DNA of 64,000 bases from Rothia similimucilaginosa (GCF_029850875.1 NZ_JAOVAM010000005.1:1-64000), one strand, 5' to 3'. Counted from the stretch's first letter, positions 10,884 to 20,215 are shown. Notes: generated by a model from the sequence alone, not told the origin. Made by a program: numbers and translations.

Positions 10884-11546
10884 TTATGCCTCGGCGACCT
10901 TGCGGCCCAGCTGCGCGAACAGGGAAGCGTTGATGCGGAAGCCTTCGACGCATTCTTCGATGAGAGCTTCGCGCTGTTCGTCGGTCAGGGGTGCGTTGTC
11001 GAGCAGTTCTCGGTAGCCGTCCTTGAAGACCTTGGGCTTGGGCAGTTCGGTGAAGCGGTACATGCTCAGTGCTTCGGCTGGGATGCCGTAGTGCCGGGTG
11101 ACCAGCGCTGCGACTGCCTGGCCGCCGGAGAGGTCACCGAGGTAGCGCAAGTAGTGGTGTGCGAGGTAGCGTTCGGGGGAGTTGATGGTGGCGCGGATGC
11201 GCTCTACGTATTCTGCGGTTGCGGGCAGGGGCGCGTCGATGTCTCCGTCCTGGCCGAGCGCACGGATGTCTGCACGGATGTATTCTGCACGGTCGAGGCC
11301 GGGGTGGATAAAGGGTTCGGTGATGGGGCTGGGTTCTGCGCGGTAGTGTTCGGAGACTGCTTCGAGCGCTTCGTAGATGTGCACGTACTGGTTGATGAGA
11401 CGCAGGTATGCCTCGGTGTTGAGGGAGCCGCCCATGAGGTCTTCCATGAAGGTGGAGTGTTCGGCGTTGTCATGGACGTGCTTGGTGCTTTCCTTCAGGC
11501 GTGAGGAGAAGCGTTCCTGGGTGGTTTCGGGGGCGGTCACGGTCAT
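10884..11546 (-). CDS. hmuO: Haem oxygenase (HmuO-like)
   Basis: Cleaves haem to biliverdin, carbon monoxide and Fe2+, releasing iron from imported haem in the cytoplasm. At 220 aa it matches corynebacterial HmuO. The proximal haem ligand is probably His25 in KHVHDNAEHSTFM, and the distal-helix motif GDLSGGQ is at about residue 137. It diverges from the htaA-like gene across a 235-bp region with paired palindromes and an iron-box-like site, consistent with control by iron or haem. The likely electron donor, a ferredoxin-NADP reductase, is encoded far away at 59.6-61.0 kb. Confidence 0.95.
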   Translation of the reverse strand: MTVTAPETTQERFSSRLKESTKHVHDNAEHSTFMEDLMGGSLNTEAYLRLINQYVHIYEALEAVSEHYRAEPSPITEPFIHPGLDRAEYIRADIRALGQDGDIDAPLPATAEYVERIRATINSPERYLAHHYLRYLGDLSGGQAVAALVTRHYGIPAEALSMYRFTELPKPKVFKDGYRELLDNAPLTDEQREALIEECVEGFRINASLFAQLGRKVAEA

Positions 11547-11590
11547 TGTGAGTTCCTAAAGTAGCTTGTGGGTGAACAATAAATGCTTTA

Positions 11591-11630
11591 GTGACACAAT
11601 GTCACCAAACATGCTACTGACATATTGTCA
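11591..11630. promoter_or_regulatory. Twin palindromes, putative operator
   Basis: GTGACAcaaTGTCAC (11591-11605) and TGACAtatTGTCA (11618-11630) share TGACA-N3-TGTCA with centres 26 bp apart, 45-85 bp upstream of the haem oxygenase start. The arrangement suggests a dimeric repressor or activator bound twice. The regulator is not encoded nearby and I cannot name it. Confidence 0.6.
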
Positions 11631-11663
11631 CCAAAAACCGGTTTTGGCAATAGTTTTCAAAAA

Positions 11664-11690
11664 CTTTTGCTAAGGTTTACCTCAGGCGCA
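11664..11690. promoter_or_regulatory. Possible DtxR/IdeR-like iron box
   Basis: TAAGGTTTACCTCA, with the AGGT-TT-ACCT dyad, matches about 10 of 14 positions of the TTAGGTTAGCCTAA-type DtxR/IdeR consensus. Its place between two haem-iron genes supports the reading, but the match is imperfect. Confidence 0.4.
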
Positions 11691-11781
11691 AGTCATCCTA
11701 GGCATTAAGTTACACAAATATAGGCTAATAAGGCTAGACTTGATACGAACACCACAATCGCAAAATTCAAGGAGACACCGA

Positions 11782-14187
11782 ATGTCTACCCCCTCTCTCA
11801 CCAAGCGCACTTGGGCGTTCTTGGCTTCAGCAACCATCGGCCTCAGCGGCGTCGCTGGCGTACCCGCGGCCTTCGCAGCTGAAACCAACTCCCACATCAG
11901 CGCCGGTGAGGTAACCGCAGCCTCAGAGCAGAGCCTGCAGGACGTCACCGTCAACTGGGGTCTGAAGAAGTCCTTCCGCTCCTACATCAACGGCGCCTTC
12001 TCCCAGGGCTCCCAGAAACTGACCGGCGTCACCACCAACGAAGACGGCTCCTACCACTTCACCTCCGCCGAAGGCACCGTAGCCAACGGCGAATACTCCG
12101 TCACCTTCACCGGCTCCTCGATTCACTACACCGCACACCACGGTCTGCTGGAAGTCATCATCTCCGACCTCTCCGTCACCATTAAGGACGGCGTGGGCAC
12201 CGTGCGAGCCAACGTTCAGTCGCGCCCCTACAACGGCAACACCACCCCGAACGACCTGGTCGAAACCAAGAATATGACCATTGGCACTTTCAACGCTTCC
12301 GGTCTGAAGGTTGAGGGTAACACCATCACCCTGCCCAGCGTTGACGAGGAAAACGGCACCCGCGTCAAGCTTGCCGAAGAGGCAACCGGCGCCTTCGCGG
12401 GCTTCTACAGGGCAGGTCAGGAGCTGGATGCACTCGGCTTCTCCGCAACCATCGTGACCAAGGAAGCACCCGCGCCGAGCCCTGAGCCCAGCAATGAGCC
12501 GACTGCAGAGCCCAGCAGCGAGCCGTCCGCTGAGCCCAGCAACAAGCCAACCTCTGCACCGACCAGCGAGGCACCCAAGCCCGCAGAGCCCACCTCTGCA
12601 CCGACCAGCGAGGCACCCAAGCCCGCAGAGCCCACCTCTGCAGCACCGAGCGCTGAGCCCTCCCCCACGGCACCTCCCTCCCCCGCCGCAACCACCGAGC
12701 CCAAGCGTGAAGAAAAGGTCACCGGCAACGTCGTCGAGTCCGGCACCCTCAGCTGGGATATCCGTGAGTCCTTCCTGAAGTACCTGACCGGCTTCGCACA
12801 CGGCTCCGTGAACGTTGAGGGCATGGAGAAGACCGCGGCTGGCGGCTTCAAGTACACTCAGGCATCTGGCGTGTACAACCCCGAGACCAAGACCGGCCAG
12901 ATCAACTTCGCGGGCATCGCAGAGTTCACCGGCCACAATGGTCAGCTCAAGACCACCTTCAAGAACATGCGCCTGGTCGTCGTCAACGGTAAGGGCACCC
13001 TGGTCGCTGACGTAGACGCACTGACCCGCGACGGCAAGTCCATTTCCAAGACCGGTCTGGCATTCGCTGAGGTGGACCTCTCCGGCGCGAGCGTGAAGGA
13101 CGGCTTCTTCTCGGCGCAGAACGCGGCAGTCACCCTCACCGATGAAGGTTCCGATGTGCTCTTCGCGGGCCAGTACCGCGGTGCCGACAACGCCATGGCA
13201 CCGCTGAACTTCTCCGTAAAGCTCAGCGAGCAGATCGCAGAGAACACCGTTGAGGTTCCCCGCATCTCTGAGAACAAGTCCTCCGAGAGCGGCACCTCCG
13301 ATAACAAGGGTTCTGAGAACGGCTCTTCTAACGAGGGCTCCTCGAACTCCGGTGCTAACGGCTCCGGTTCTAACGGTTCGGCAGGCGCCTCCGGCAGCGT
13401 TTCTAACGGCGGTTCTTCCTCGAACGGTTCTGTCAGTAACAACCCGGCACAGCCGGTCTGCGTACCCGTCACCCGCACCCGCGAGGTGCAGGAGCAGGGC
13501 GCATCCGACGGCACCATTAAGAGCGCAAACCTTGGCTGGGGCGTGCGTGATTCCTTCCGCAACTACCTGCGCGGCGGCATTGCAAACGGTAGCTGGGAGC
13601 TGAACGGCACCTCCTACTCTTCGGAGGCGTTCAACTGGTCTAACGGTACCGGCACCTTCAATGGCGGTAAGGGTTCTATCTCCTTCAGCGGTTCGGTTCG
13701 TTTCACCGGTCACCACGGCATTCTGGATACCACCATTGCGAACCCGCGCCTTGAGATTAACGGCAATTCCGGCACTCTCTACGCGACCATGACCAGCAAT
13801 GATCCCTCCGGCAAGGCAACTAACTACGGTGAGGTGGCACTGCTGAAGGTGGATCTTTCGGGTCTGCAGAGCTCCGCTGAGGCTGTTAGCGTCAACGGTG
13901 CGGCAACCGCCCTGACCGCTGAGGGTGCGAAGGCGTTCGCTGGCTTCTACGATGCCGGTAAGGACATGGCTCCGCTGAGTTTCTCCGCAGCGGTTAACAG
14001 CGCGAAGACCACCACCAAGACCGTGACCGAGACTGTCTACGAGGGTGAGGGTTGCGACCCGGTCACCGGCAAGCCTCTGGCTTCCACCGGTGCATCCGGT
14101 GTTGAGGGCACCCTGGTTGCAGGTTTCATCGCTGTTGCAGCTGGTGCGGGTACCGTCGTGTACACTCGCCGCCGCAAGAAGGCATAA
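11782..14187 (+). CDS. htaA: Cell-wall-anchored haem-binding protein with three HtaA domains
   Basis: An exported surface protein, 801 aa, that should capture haem and pass it to HmuT. A Sec signal peptide ends near VPAAFAAE (about residue 33). Three HtaA-type domains start at NWGLKKSFRSYI (about residue 56), LSWDIRESFLKYL (about 325) and LGWGVRDSFRNYL (about 587). Each has the F-TGHHG / YTAHHG-like block and a DLSG strand, family features around the haem-binding Tyr/His. Linkers are Pro/Glu/Ser-rich (with a 42-bp tandem repeat) and Ser/Asn/Gly-rich. The C-terminus has LASTG, a hydrophobic stretch and RRRKK, a sortase anchor with Ala in place of the usual Pro. The start follows AAGGAGACACC. 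It is named after corynebacterial HtaA, although the anchor type differs. Confidence 0.88.
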   Translation: MSTPSLTKRTWAFLASATIGLSGVAGVPAAFAAETNSHISAGEVTAASEQSLQDVTVNWGLKKSFRSYINGAFSQGSQKLTGVTTNEDGSYHFTSAEGTVANGEYSVTFTGSSIHYTAHHGLLEVIISDLSVTIKDGVGTVRANVQSRPYNGNTTPNDLVETKNMTIGTFNASGLKVEGNTITLPSVDEENGTRVKLAEEATGAFAGFYRAGQELDALGFSATIVTKEAPAPSPEPSNEPTAEPSSEPSAEPSNKPTSAPTSEAPKPAEPTSAPTSEAPKPAEPTSAAPSAEPSPTAPPSPAATTEPKREEKVTGNVVESGTLSWDIRESFLKYLTGFAHGSVNVEGMEKTAAGGFKYTQASGVYNPETKTGQINFAGIAEFTGHNGQLKTTFKNMRLVVVNGKGTLVADVDALTRDGKSISKTGLAFAEVDLSGASVKDGFFSAQNAAVTLTDEGSDVLFAGQYRGADNAMAPLNFSVKLSEQIAENTVEVPRISENKSSESGTSDNKGSENGSSNEGSSNSGANGSGSNGSAGASGSVSNGGSSSNGSVSNNPAQPVCVPVTRTREVQEQGASDGTIKSANLGWGVRDSFRNYLRGGIANGSWELNGTSYSSEAFNWSNGTGTFNGGKGSISFSGSVRFTGHHGILDTTIANPRLEINGNSGTLYATMTSNDPSGKATNYGEVALLKVDLSGLQSSAEAVSVNGAATALTAEGAKAFAGFYDAGKDMAPLSFSAAVNSAKTTTKTVTETVYEGEGCDPVTGKPLASTGASGVEGTLVAGFIAVAAGAGTVVYTRRRKKA
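12550..12633 (+). repeat. 42-bp perfect tandem repeat (two copies) in htaA linker
   Basis: Two identical adjacent 42-bp units (12550-12591 and 12592-12633) encode a 14-residue Pro/Glu/Ala/Ser/Thr-rich unit containing SEAPKPAEPT. Copy number could vary between strains and would change the reach of domain 1 from the wall. Confidence 0.92.
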
Positions 14188-14269
14188 CGGCACCTCACGA
14201 GGACGCCCACACTATCGGCTCGCCTGTGAGACTCAACTATGAGGTTCGCCGGTGAGCCGACACGGTCCT

Positions 14270-14300
14270 GCGGGGGTGCAGATTTTCACTGCACCCCCGC
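14270..14300. terminator. Hairpin between htaA and hmuT
   Basis: An 11-bp perfect stem (GCGGGGGTGCA and complement) has a 9-nt loop and no T-run after it. It may partly terminate or stabilise the htaA message, setting a higher level for htaA than for hmuTUV. Confidence 0.6.
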
Positions 14301-14368
14301 TTCAGGTGCCAGGTTTTGCCCCGGCGCCCACCCCAGTTTTCTAGCTCCCCTTTTTCTGAGAGACGACG

Positions 14369-15532
14369 ATGTTTTCTTCCCTTTCCTCTTCTGCCCTGAA
14401 CCGCCGCGATGCAATGAAGTATGCGGCGTTCTCTATCACTTCCGCGTTTCTGCTGAGCTCTTGCGGTGTGGGTACTCAGAACCCGGCTGCTTCTTCAAGT
14501 GCTTCGCAGGCTGTGGTGGATGAGCAGAGCACCCGCACCGTTTTGGAGAACCTGGCGGATCAGTTGCGTTCTTCTATTGCCCCTGATCAGAAGGCTCTGC
14601 GCGGCCCCAATAGCGCCGCGGACACCCCCGAAATTCAGCCGATGGTCGATACCTCCACTCCGGCTTTCCCGGTAACGTTCAAGGATTTCAACGGCACTGA
14701 GGTGACCGTTAAGTCCGCTGACCGTGTGCTGGCGCTGGACCTGTACGGCACTCTGGCTCAGCAGATGATTGCGCTGGGTCTGGGCGGTCGTCTGGTCGGT
14801 CGTGTCACCTCCTCGACTGAGCAGTCGCTGGCTCATCTGCCGCTGGTGACTCAGAACGGTCACGACCTGAACGCTGAGGCGATTCTGGCGACCTCCCCGG
14901 ACCTGGTGCTGTGGGATAAGAGTAACGGCCCGATTGAGGTTGTAGATCAGCTGCGCGCGGCGGGTGTGACTGTCGTGGTCTTCGACCATGAGCGTCGTAT
15001 GGATAAGATCATTCCGCAGCTCAAGGCTGTTGCGCAGGCGCTGGGTGTTCCAGAAGCGGGCGAGCAGGTTGCTACCCGCGTGCAGAAGGACCTGGATTAC
15101 GCCCTGCAGGTGCTCAAGGACGTTGCCCCGAAGGGGGAGCAACAGGTGTCGTTCGCGTTCCTCTACGTGCGCGGTACCGCTGGTGTGTTCTTTGTGCTCG
15201 GCAAGGGTTCGGGCGCTGATGATTTGATTCAGGCTATTGGCGGCAAGGATGTGGCATCTGAGCAGAACGCGACGAATATTATTCCGGCAACCAGTGAGGC
15301 GCTGGTGAAGCTGAACCCGGACGTGATTCTGACAATGAGCGGCGGCATTAAGTCCACCGGTGGTTTGGATGGTTTCTTGGCTCGCCCGGGTGTGGGTGAG
15401 ACGAATGCCGGTAAGAATAAGCGCATTATCGATATGGGTGACGGCCAAATTCTGTCCTATGGCCCGAATACTCCAGCGGTGTTACTCTCGCTGGCTAAGG
15501 CTGCGTACTCCACTCCTGCAGGAGCCCAGTAG
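14369..15532 (+). CDS. hmuT: Haem ABC transporter substrate-binding lipoprotein
   Basis: 387-aa lipoprotein that receives haem and docks to HmuUV. The N-terminus has a twin-arginine-like stretch (NRRDAMKYAAF) followed by the lipobox LLSSCG, so it may be Tat-exported and lipid-anchored. The body has the class III periplasmic-binding (FecB/BtuF) pattern: DRVLALDLYGTLAQQMIALGL, then ILATSPDLVLW and VFDHERRMDKII. The stop overlaps the GTG of hmuU by one base, indicating translational coupling. Confidence 0.9.
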   Translation: MFSSLSSSALNRRDAMKYAAFSITSAFLLSSCGVGTQNPAASSSASQAVVDEQSTRTVLENLADQLRSSIAPDQKALRGPNSAADTPEIQPMVDTSTPAFPVTFKDFNGTEVTVKSADRVLALDLYGTLAQQMIALGLGGRLVGRVTSSTEQSLAHLPLVTQNGHDLNAEAILATSPDLVLWDKSNGPIEVVDQLRAAGVTVVVFDHERRMDKIIPQLKAVAQALGVPEAGEQVATRVQKDLDYALQVLKDVAPKGEQQVSFAFLYVRGTAGVFFVLGKGSGADDLIQAIGGKDVASEQNATNIIPATSEALVKLNPDVILTMSGGIKSTGGLDGFLARPGVGETNAGKNKRIIDMGDGQILSYGPNTPAVLLSLAKAAYSTPAGAQ

Positions 15533-16611
15533 TGGCTGCTATGAAGAGTGCGGCGGGTACGCGGGATTATCGTGCTTCGCGTCGGCGTCGTGCCGGTCTG
15601 ACGTTTACGTTTTTGGCGGTGGCGCTGTGCGCTGTGATGGTGTTGTCTGCGGGTTTGGGCCAGTACAATATCCCGATTGATCAGGTGGTTGCTTCTGTTG
15701 GCCGCCGTCTGGGTCTTGCACCGGAGAACCCGGCGATGCAGCTGGCGGATAGCACTCTGTGGAATATCCGTTTCCCACGTGTGCTGTTAGGCGTGCTGGT
15801 GGGTGCCGCTTTGGGTACTTCCGGCGCGGTGATGCAGTCGGTGTTTGGTAACCCGTTGGCTGAGCCGGGCGTGATTGGTGTTTCCTCGGGCGCGGCGGTT
15901 GGCGCGTGTTTGTCGATTGTGTTGAACCTGCAGTTCTTCGGTATTTTTACGACTCCTGCATTCGCGTTTGTGGGTGCGTTGGCGGCTACTGCACTGGTGT
16001 ATTTCCTGTCGCGTTCTTCGGGCCGTGCGAAGGTTCTGTCGATGATTTTGACGGGTATTGCGGTGACTGCGGTGGCGAATGCGATTATTGCGTTCCTCAT
16101 GTTTATTGCTGATACGACGAGCCGCGATCAGATTGTGTTCTGGCAGATGGGTTCGCTGAACGGCTCCACGTGGAAGGCTGTGGCGAGCGTGTGGCCGGTT
16201 ATTCTGATTGGCTTGGTGGCGTGTTTTGTGATGGCTTCTTCGCTGGATGTTTTGGCATTGGGTGAGCGTGCGGCGCAGCATTCGGGCGTGAACGTGGAGC
16301 GTCTACGTGCGGTGTCTATTGCGGCGACGGCTTTGTTGACGGGTGCCGCGGTGGCGTATGCGGGCATTATTGCGTTTATTGGTCTGATTATTCCTCACCT
16401 GTTGCGCATGATTTTGGGTCCGTCGAATCGTGTGTTGTTGCCGGCTTCGGCGTTGGGTGGTGCCCTGTTGATTGCGCTGTCTGATTTGGGTGCGCGTACG
16501 CTGGTACCTTTTGCTGATTTGCCGATTGGTATTTTTACGGCTTTGGTGGGCGGCCCAACGTTCTTCGTGTTGTTGCGTCGTTCCCTGGGCCAAAGCGGAG
16601 GTGCTTCGTGA
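15532..16611 (+). CDS. hmuU: Haem ABC transporter permease (FecCD family)
   Basis: 359-aa integral membrane protein with about nine or ten hydrophobic segments. It has FecCD signatures, including RFPRVLLGVLVGAALGTSGAVMQ near residue 80, PLAEPGVIGVSSGAAVGA, and GIIAFIGLIIPHLLRMI near 285. It starts with GTG overlapping the hmuT stop, and its end overlaps the hmuV GTG by four bases (GTGA). Confidence 0.94.
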   Translation: MAAMKSAAGTRDYRASRRRRAGLTFTFLAVALCAVMVLSAGLGQYNIPIDQVVASVGRRLGLAPENPAMQLADSTLWNIRFPRVLLGVLVGAALGTSGAVMQSVFGNPLAEPGVIGVSSGAAVGACLSIVLNLQFFGIFTTPAFAFVGALAATALVYFLSRSSGRAKVLSMILTGIAVTAVANAIIAFLMFIADTTSRDQIVFWQMGSLNGSTWKAVASVWPVILIGLVACFVMASSLDVLALGERAAQHSGVNVERLRAVSIAATALLTGAAVAYAGIIAFIGLIIPHLLRMILGPSNRVLLPASALGGALLIALSDLGARTLVPFADLPIGIFTALVGGPTFFVLLRRSLGQSGGAS

Positions 16612-17378
16612 GTGAGTTGTTGAGCCTGTCCGGTGTGTGTTTTAGCGCTGGTGGGCGTCAGATTTTGAATGATGTGTCCCTGTCGGTTTCTGCGGGCGAG
16701 GTTATTTCGCTGATTGGTCCTAATGGTGCCGGTAAGTCGACTCTGCTGGGTGTGATTGCTGGTGATATTGCGCCCAGTAGCGGTGAGATTCTGCTGGATG
16801 GCGCCCCTTTGGGTTCGATTCATGCCCGTCAGATGGCGCGTCAGCGTGCGATGCTGCTGCAGAAGTTGAATGTGGCGTTTTCGTACACGGTGCATGAGGT
16901 GGTTCAGATGGGCCGTACCCCGTGGAAGGGTACGGAGCGCGCTGAAGAGGATGACGCCGTGGTTGCTTCGATGATGGAGCGTACGTCGGTGACTCATTTG
17001 TCGGATCGCGATATTACGACTCTGTCCGGTGGTGAGAGTGGTCGTGCGCATTTGGCGCGTGTGTTTGCTCAGCAGACTCCGCTGATTCTTTTGGATGAGC
17101 CGACTGCGGCGCTGGACATTACGCATCAGGAACAGACATTGCGAGTGAGCCGCGAGTTAGCTGCTGAGGGCGCTGCGGTGCTGACAGTGCTTCATGACCT
17201 GGACGTGGCGGCTGCGTATTCTGACCGTATGGTGTTGTTGCGTGGTGGTGAGGTGGTTGCTTCGGGCGCCCCTGAGCAGGTATGTTCGGCGGAGTTGTTG
17301 TCTGAGGTATATCAGCATCCGATTGAGGTGTTGAGGCATCCGGTGACGAATCGTTTGTTGATTCTACCGGAGCGCTGA
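16608..17378 (+). CDS. hmuV: Haem ABC transporter ATP-binding protein
   Basis: 256-aa ATPase that powers haem import through HmuU. Walker A GPNGAGKST is near residue 41, the Q-loop follows in MLLQKLN, the signature is LSGGESGRAHLARV, Walker B is LILLDEPTAALD, and the switch His is in TVLHDLD. It is the last gene of hmuTUV. Confidence 0.95.
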   Translation: MSELLSLSGVCFSAGGRQILNDVSLSVSAGEVISLIGPNGAGKSTLLGVIAGDIAPSSGEILLDGAPLGSIHARQMARQRAMLLQKLNVAFSYTVHEVVQMGRTPWKGTERAEEDDAVVASMMERTSVTHLSDRDITTLSGGESGRAHLARVFAQQTPLILLDEPTAALDITHQEQTLRVSRELAAEGAAVLTVLHDLDVAAAYSDRMVLLRGGEVVASGAPEQVCSAELLSEVYQHPIEVLRHPVTNRLLILPER

Positions 17379-17469
17379 TTCTGCTGGTGTGCTGATTCTA
17401 TGGGGCGTTAGCGAACCGTCCCACAAACACTTTCTACCTCAAAATATGCCAGTATTCGCATATATTAAA

Positions 17470-17521
17470 TCTCCGTCCCGGAATGGCTGTAAATATCAAG
17501 CTCATTAACAGGGCGGAGATT
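17470..17521. other. Imperfect hairpin after hmuV
   Basis: TCTCCGTCC pairs with GGGCGGAGA across about 33 nt, followed by TTATCTTTAT. It may be a weak terminator for hmuTUV or a leader structure for the P-type ATPase gene. The rest of 17379-17621 shows nothing I can identify. Confidence 0.35.
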
Positions 17522-17621
17522 ATCTTTATCCCCTTCTGCACAGATACACTGAAAGGTAGTGTCCGCAATACTGAACTCTATTCAGTTCAGCATTCCATCC
17601 ATTCGAGAAAGAGACCCCTGC

Positions 17622-20183
17622 ATGGATCCTCAGCAGAAAACGGCAGCGCCTGCTGTTGCCGGCTACATTCCCGAATATTCTGAAACACCGCATAGCGGAT
17701 CTTTCGATATTGCCCAGCACGGTTTGAGTAGCAATGATGTTGCTCGCCTGACTGCTGAGGGTAGGGTCAATACCCAGAACACTAAGTCTTCTCGCACGCT
17801 GTGGAGCATTATGCGTGCGCACTTGTTCACGGTCTTCAACTTTGTGTTGGGTGCCTGTGGCGCTGTGGTGATTGCATACCAGCGTTGGGCTGATTTGCTC
17901 TTCCTAGCGGCTGTTATCGCTAACGTGGTGATCGGTTTTGTGCAGGAGTACAAGGCGAAGCTTGAGCTGGACCGCATCTCCCTGCTGGATCGCTCCCCCG
18001 CTACTGCTGTGCGTGACGGTAAGAGCGTTGAGGTTCCGATGGAGCAGCTGGTTGAGGGTGACGTTGTCATCCTCAAGCGCGGCGATCAGGTTCCCGCGGA
18101 TGCTATTGTGCTCACCTCCGATTCTTTGGAGCTGGACGAGTCCCTGCTGACCGGTGAGAACGACCCGATTGCTAAGCGCCCCGGCGATATGGTGCTGTCG
18201 GCGTCGAGTGTGCTGGGTGGTACTGGCCGCGTCCTGCTCTCTCACGTGGGTGCTAATTCTCGTGCAAGCAAGATTTCTGATGAGGCGCGCCAGTTCTCAC
18301 GTATTCAGTCCGAGCTGCGTGATGCGCTGAACCGTGTGGTCCGCTGGATTACGGTGGGCCTTGCGGTCATTATTCCTGTGGTGTCGTGGGGTCAGATTCA
18401 GGCGGCTGGTGGCCTGGAGACCGTGCAGCAGAACCACCTGTGGGAGCAGGTTTCTATTGCTGTGGTGTCCTCGGTTGCTTCGATGATTCCGCAGGGTCTG
18501 GCGCTGATGACTACTCTGGCGTTTGCGGCGGCGGCTGTGGCGCTGGGTCGTAAGCACAACATCCTGGTGCAGGAACAGCCTGCGGTTGAGGTTCTGGCTC
18601 GTGTGGATGTGGTCTGCTTCGATAAGACCGGCACCCTGACTGAGGGTGGCGTGATTTTTGATTCGGTACGCCCACTGGACACCGTTGCTGAGGCTGAGGG
18701 CCCTACCGTTAACTCGGCGGAGCACACTTCCTGGCGTGCTTCTCTACCTGCTGGCTGGAATGAGGCGTTGTCGTGGTTTGGTCACGATGAGAACGCGAAC
18801 CCGACCGCTGCGGCTCTGACCGGTGGTTTCCCGGATGGCTCCTCTGCGTCGGTGAGTGGTATTGTACCGTTCTCCTCAGCTCTACGTTTTAGTGCGATTG
18901 AGTTTAAGGATTCGGGTGCGTGGCTTCTGGGTGCTCCGGAGGCGCTTCTCGCCAAGGGTAGCGCTGAACGTGAGCGCGCCGCTGAGCTGGCGGCACTGGG
19001 TCTGCGCACTATGGTTTTGGCACATGCTTCCGCGGTGGTTCGCAATGAGAAGGATGAGCCGATCCAGAAAATCCCGTCGGATGCTGCCCCGGTTCTGTTC
19101 GTCATTTTCCGTGAGAATGTGCGTGCGGATGCACCTCAGATTGTGGAGTATTTCCACCGTCAGGGCGTGACTTTGAAGGTCTTCTCGGGTGATAATCCGT
19201 TCACTGTGGCTGCAGCTGCGAAGACTGCGGGTATGGATACTTCTGCGGGCGCGGTTGATGCTTCGACTCTGCCTGAGGACGGTCCGGAGCTCGCTGAGGC
19301 TGCGGCTACTCACAATATTTTCGGTCGTGTGTCGCCCGAGCAGAAGAAGAACATGGTGATTGCTCTGAAGGAGCGTGGCCATGTGGTGGCGATGACCGGT
19401 GACGGCATTAATGACGCTTTGGCACTCAAGCATGCAAGCTTGGGTATTGCGATGGGTAACGCTGCTCCGGCGACGAAGGCTGTTTCTCGCCTGGTTCTGT
19501 TGGATGGTAAGTTCTCGTCTCTGCCGGCTGCGTTGGAGCAGGGACGTCAGGTCATTACGAATATTGAGATGGTGGCGAACCTGTTCTTGACGAAGACTGG
19601 TTTCGCGATTCTTCTGGGTGTTATGTTCAGCCTCTTTGGTTTGACCTTCCCGTTCTTGCCGCGTCAGTACTCAACTGCGGACTTCTTGATTGTGGGTGCA
19701 TCGTCCTTCGCATTGACCCTGTTGCCGAATTCACGCCGTTATGTGCCGGGCTTCTTGCGCCGCGTGCTGAATTACACGGTTCCGAACTCGATTATTGTGG
19801 TTGCGATGCTGTTGGCGGTGACATTCACGGCTCGTGGTATGGGTGTTGAGGATATCCGTCAGATTCAGACAGCTTCGTTCATTACCCTGGTGATGATGGG
19901 TCTGTGGAACTTGGCTGCGGTGGCTCGTCCGTTCAACCGTGCTCGTGTTCTGCTGTTTGGTGCGTTGCTGGCAGTATTCTTTGCAGCGCTGTTCGTGCCG
20001 ATTCTGGTGGAGTACCACCAGTTCGTTGCTGTGCTTCCCCACCTGCTGTGGACCGCTCTGGGCGCAGGCGCTCTGGGTGCCGTGCTGATTGAGGTGAATG
20101 CGCACCGTAACCGCCGCTGGCAGAAGCGTAATTACCCTGAGTTGGAGGTTGCTCCGCTGAATTTCTTCCCGGCTAAGAAGTAG
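17622..20183 (+). CDS. Cation-transporting P-type ATPase (CtpE-like)
   Basis: 853-aa ion pump. The actuator domain has LLTGEND (TGE), the phosphorylated Asp is in CFDKTGTLTEGG (about residue 334), and the hinge motif is MTGDGINDALALKHASLGIAMG. The membrane motif ahead of the phosphorylation site reads SMIPQGL instead of the PEGL of classical Ca2+ pumps. This and the overall layout resemble mycobacterial CtpE, which takes up Ca2+; the substrate here is inferred. It has two hydrophobic segments before and two after the actuator and about six at the C-terminus. ATG 17622 is preferred; an in-frame GTG at 17559 would add 21 residues. Confidence 0.88.
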   Translation: MDPQQKTAAPAVAGYIPEYSETPHSGSFDIAQHGLSSNDVARLTAEGRVNTQNTKSSRTLWSIMRAHLFTVFNFVLGACGAVVIAYQRWADLLFLAAVIANVVIGFVQEYKAKLELDRISLLDRSPATAVRDGKSVEVPMEQLVEGDVVILKRGDQVPADAIVLTSDSLELDESLLTGENDPIAKRPGDMVLSASSVLGGTGRVLLSHVGANSRASKISDEARQFSRIQSELRDALNRVVRWITVGLAVIIPVVSWGQIQAAGGLETVQQNHLWEQVSIAVVSSVASMIPQGLALMTTLAFAAAAVALGRKHNILVQEQPAVEVLARVDVVCFDKTGTLTEGGVIFDSVRPLDTVAEAEGPTVNSAEHTSWRASLPAGWNEALSWFGHDENANPTAAALTGGFPDGSSASVSGIVPFSSALRFSAIEFKDSGAWLLGAPEALLAKGSAERERAAELAALGLRTMVLAHASAVVRNEKDEPIQKIPSDAAPVLFVIFRENVRADAPQIVEYFHRQGVTLKVFSGDNPFTVAAAAKTAGMDTSAGAVDASTLPEDGPELAEAAATHNIFGRVSPEQKKNMVIALKERGHVVAMTGDGINDALALKHASLGIAMGNAAPATKAVSRLVLLDGKFSSLPAALEQGRQVITNIEMVANLFLTKTGFAILLGVMFSLFGLTFPFLPRQYSTADFLIVGASSFALTLLPNSRRYVPGFLRRVLNYTVPNSIIVVAMLLAVTFTARGMGVEDIRQIQTASFITLVMMGLWNLAAVARPFNRARVLLFGALLAVFFAALFVPILVEYHQFVAVLPHLLWTALGAGALGAVLIEVNAHRNRRWQKRNYPELEVAPLNFFPAKK

Positions 20184-20215
20184 TTAGTCGGAAGGTAGTT
20201 ACTTCGGTAGCGTGT

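Noticed and set aside
11547-11781. Rex or Fur operator for the twin palindromes
   Set aside because: The TGACA-N3-TGTCA spacing and sequence do not fit the Rex (TGTGAA...TTCACA) or Fur/Zur patterns I know.
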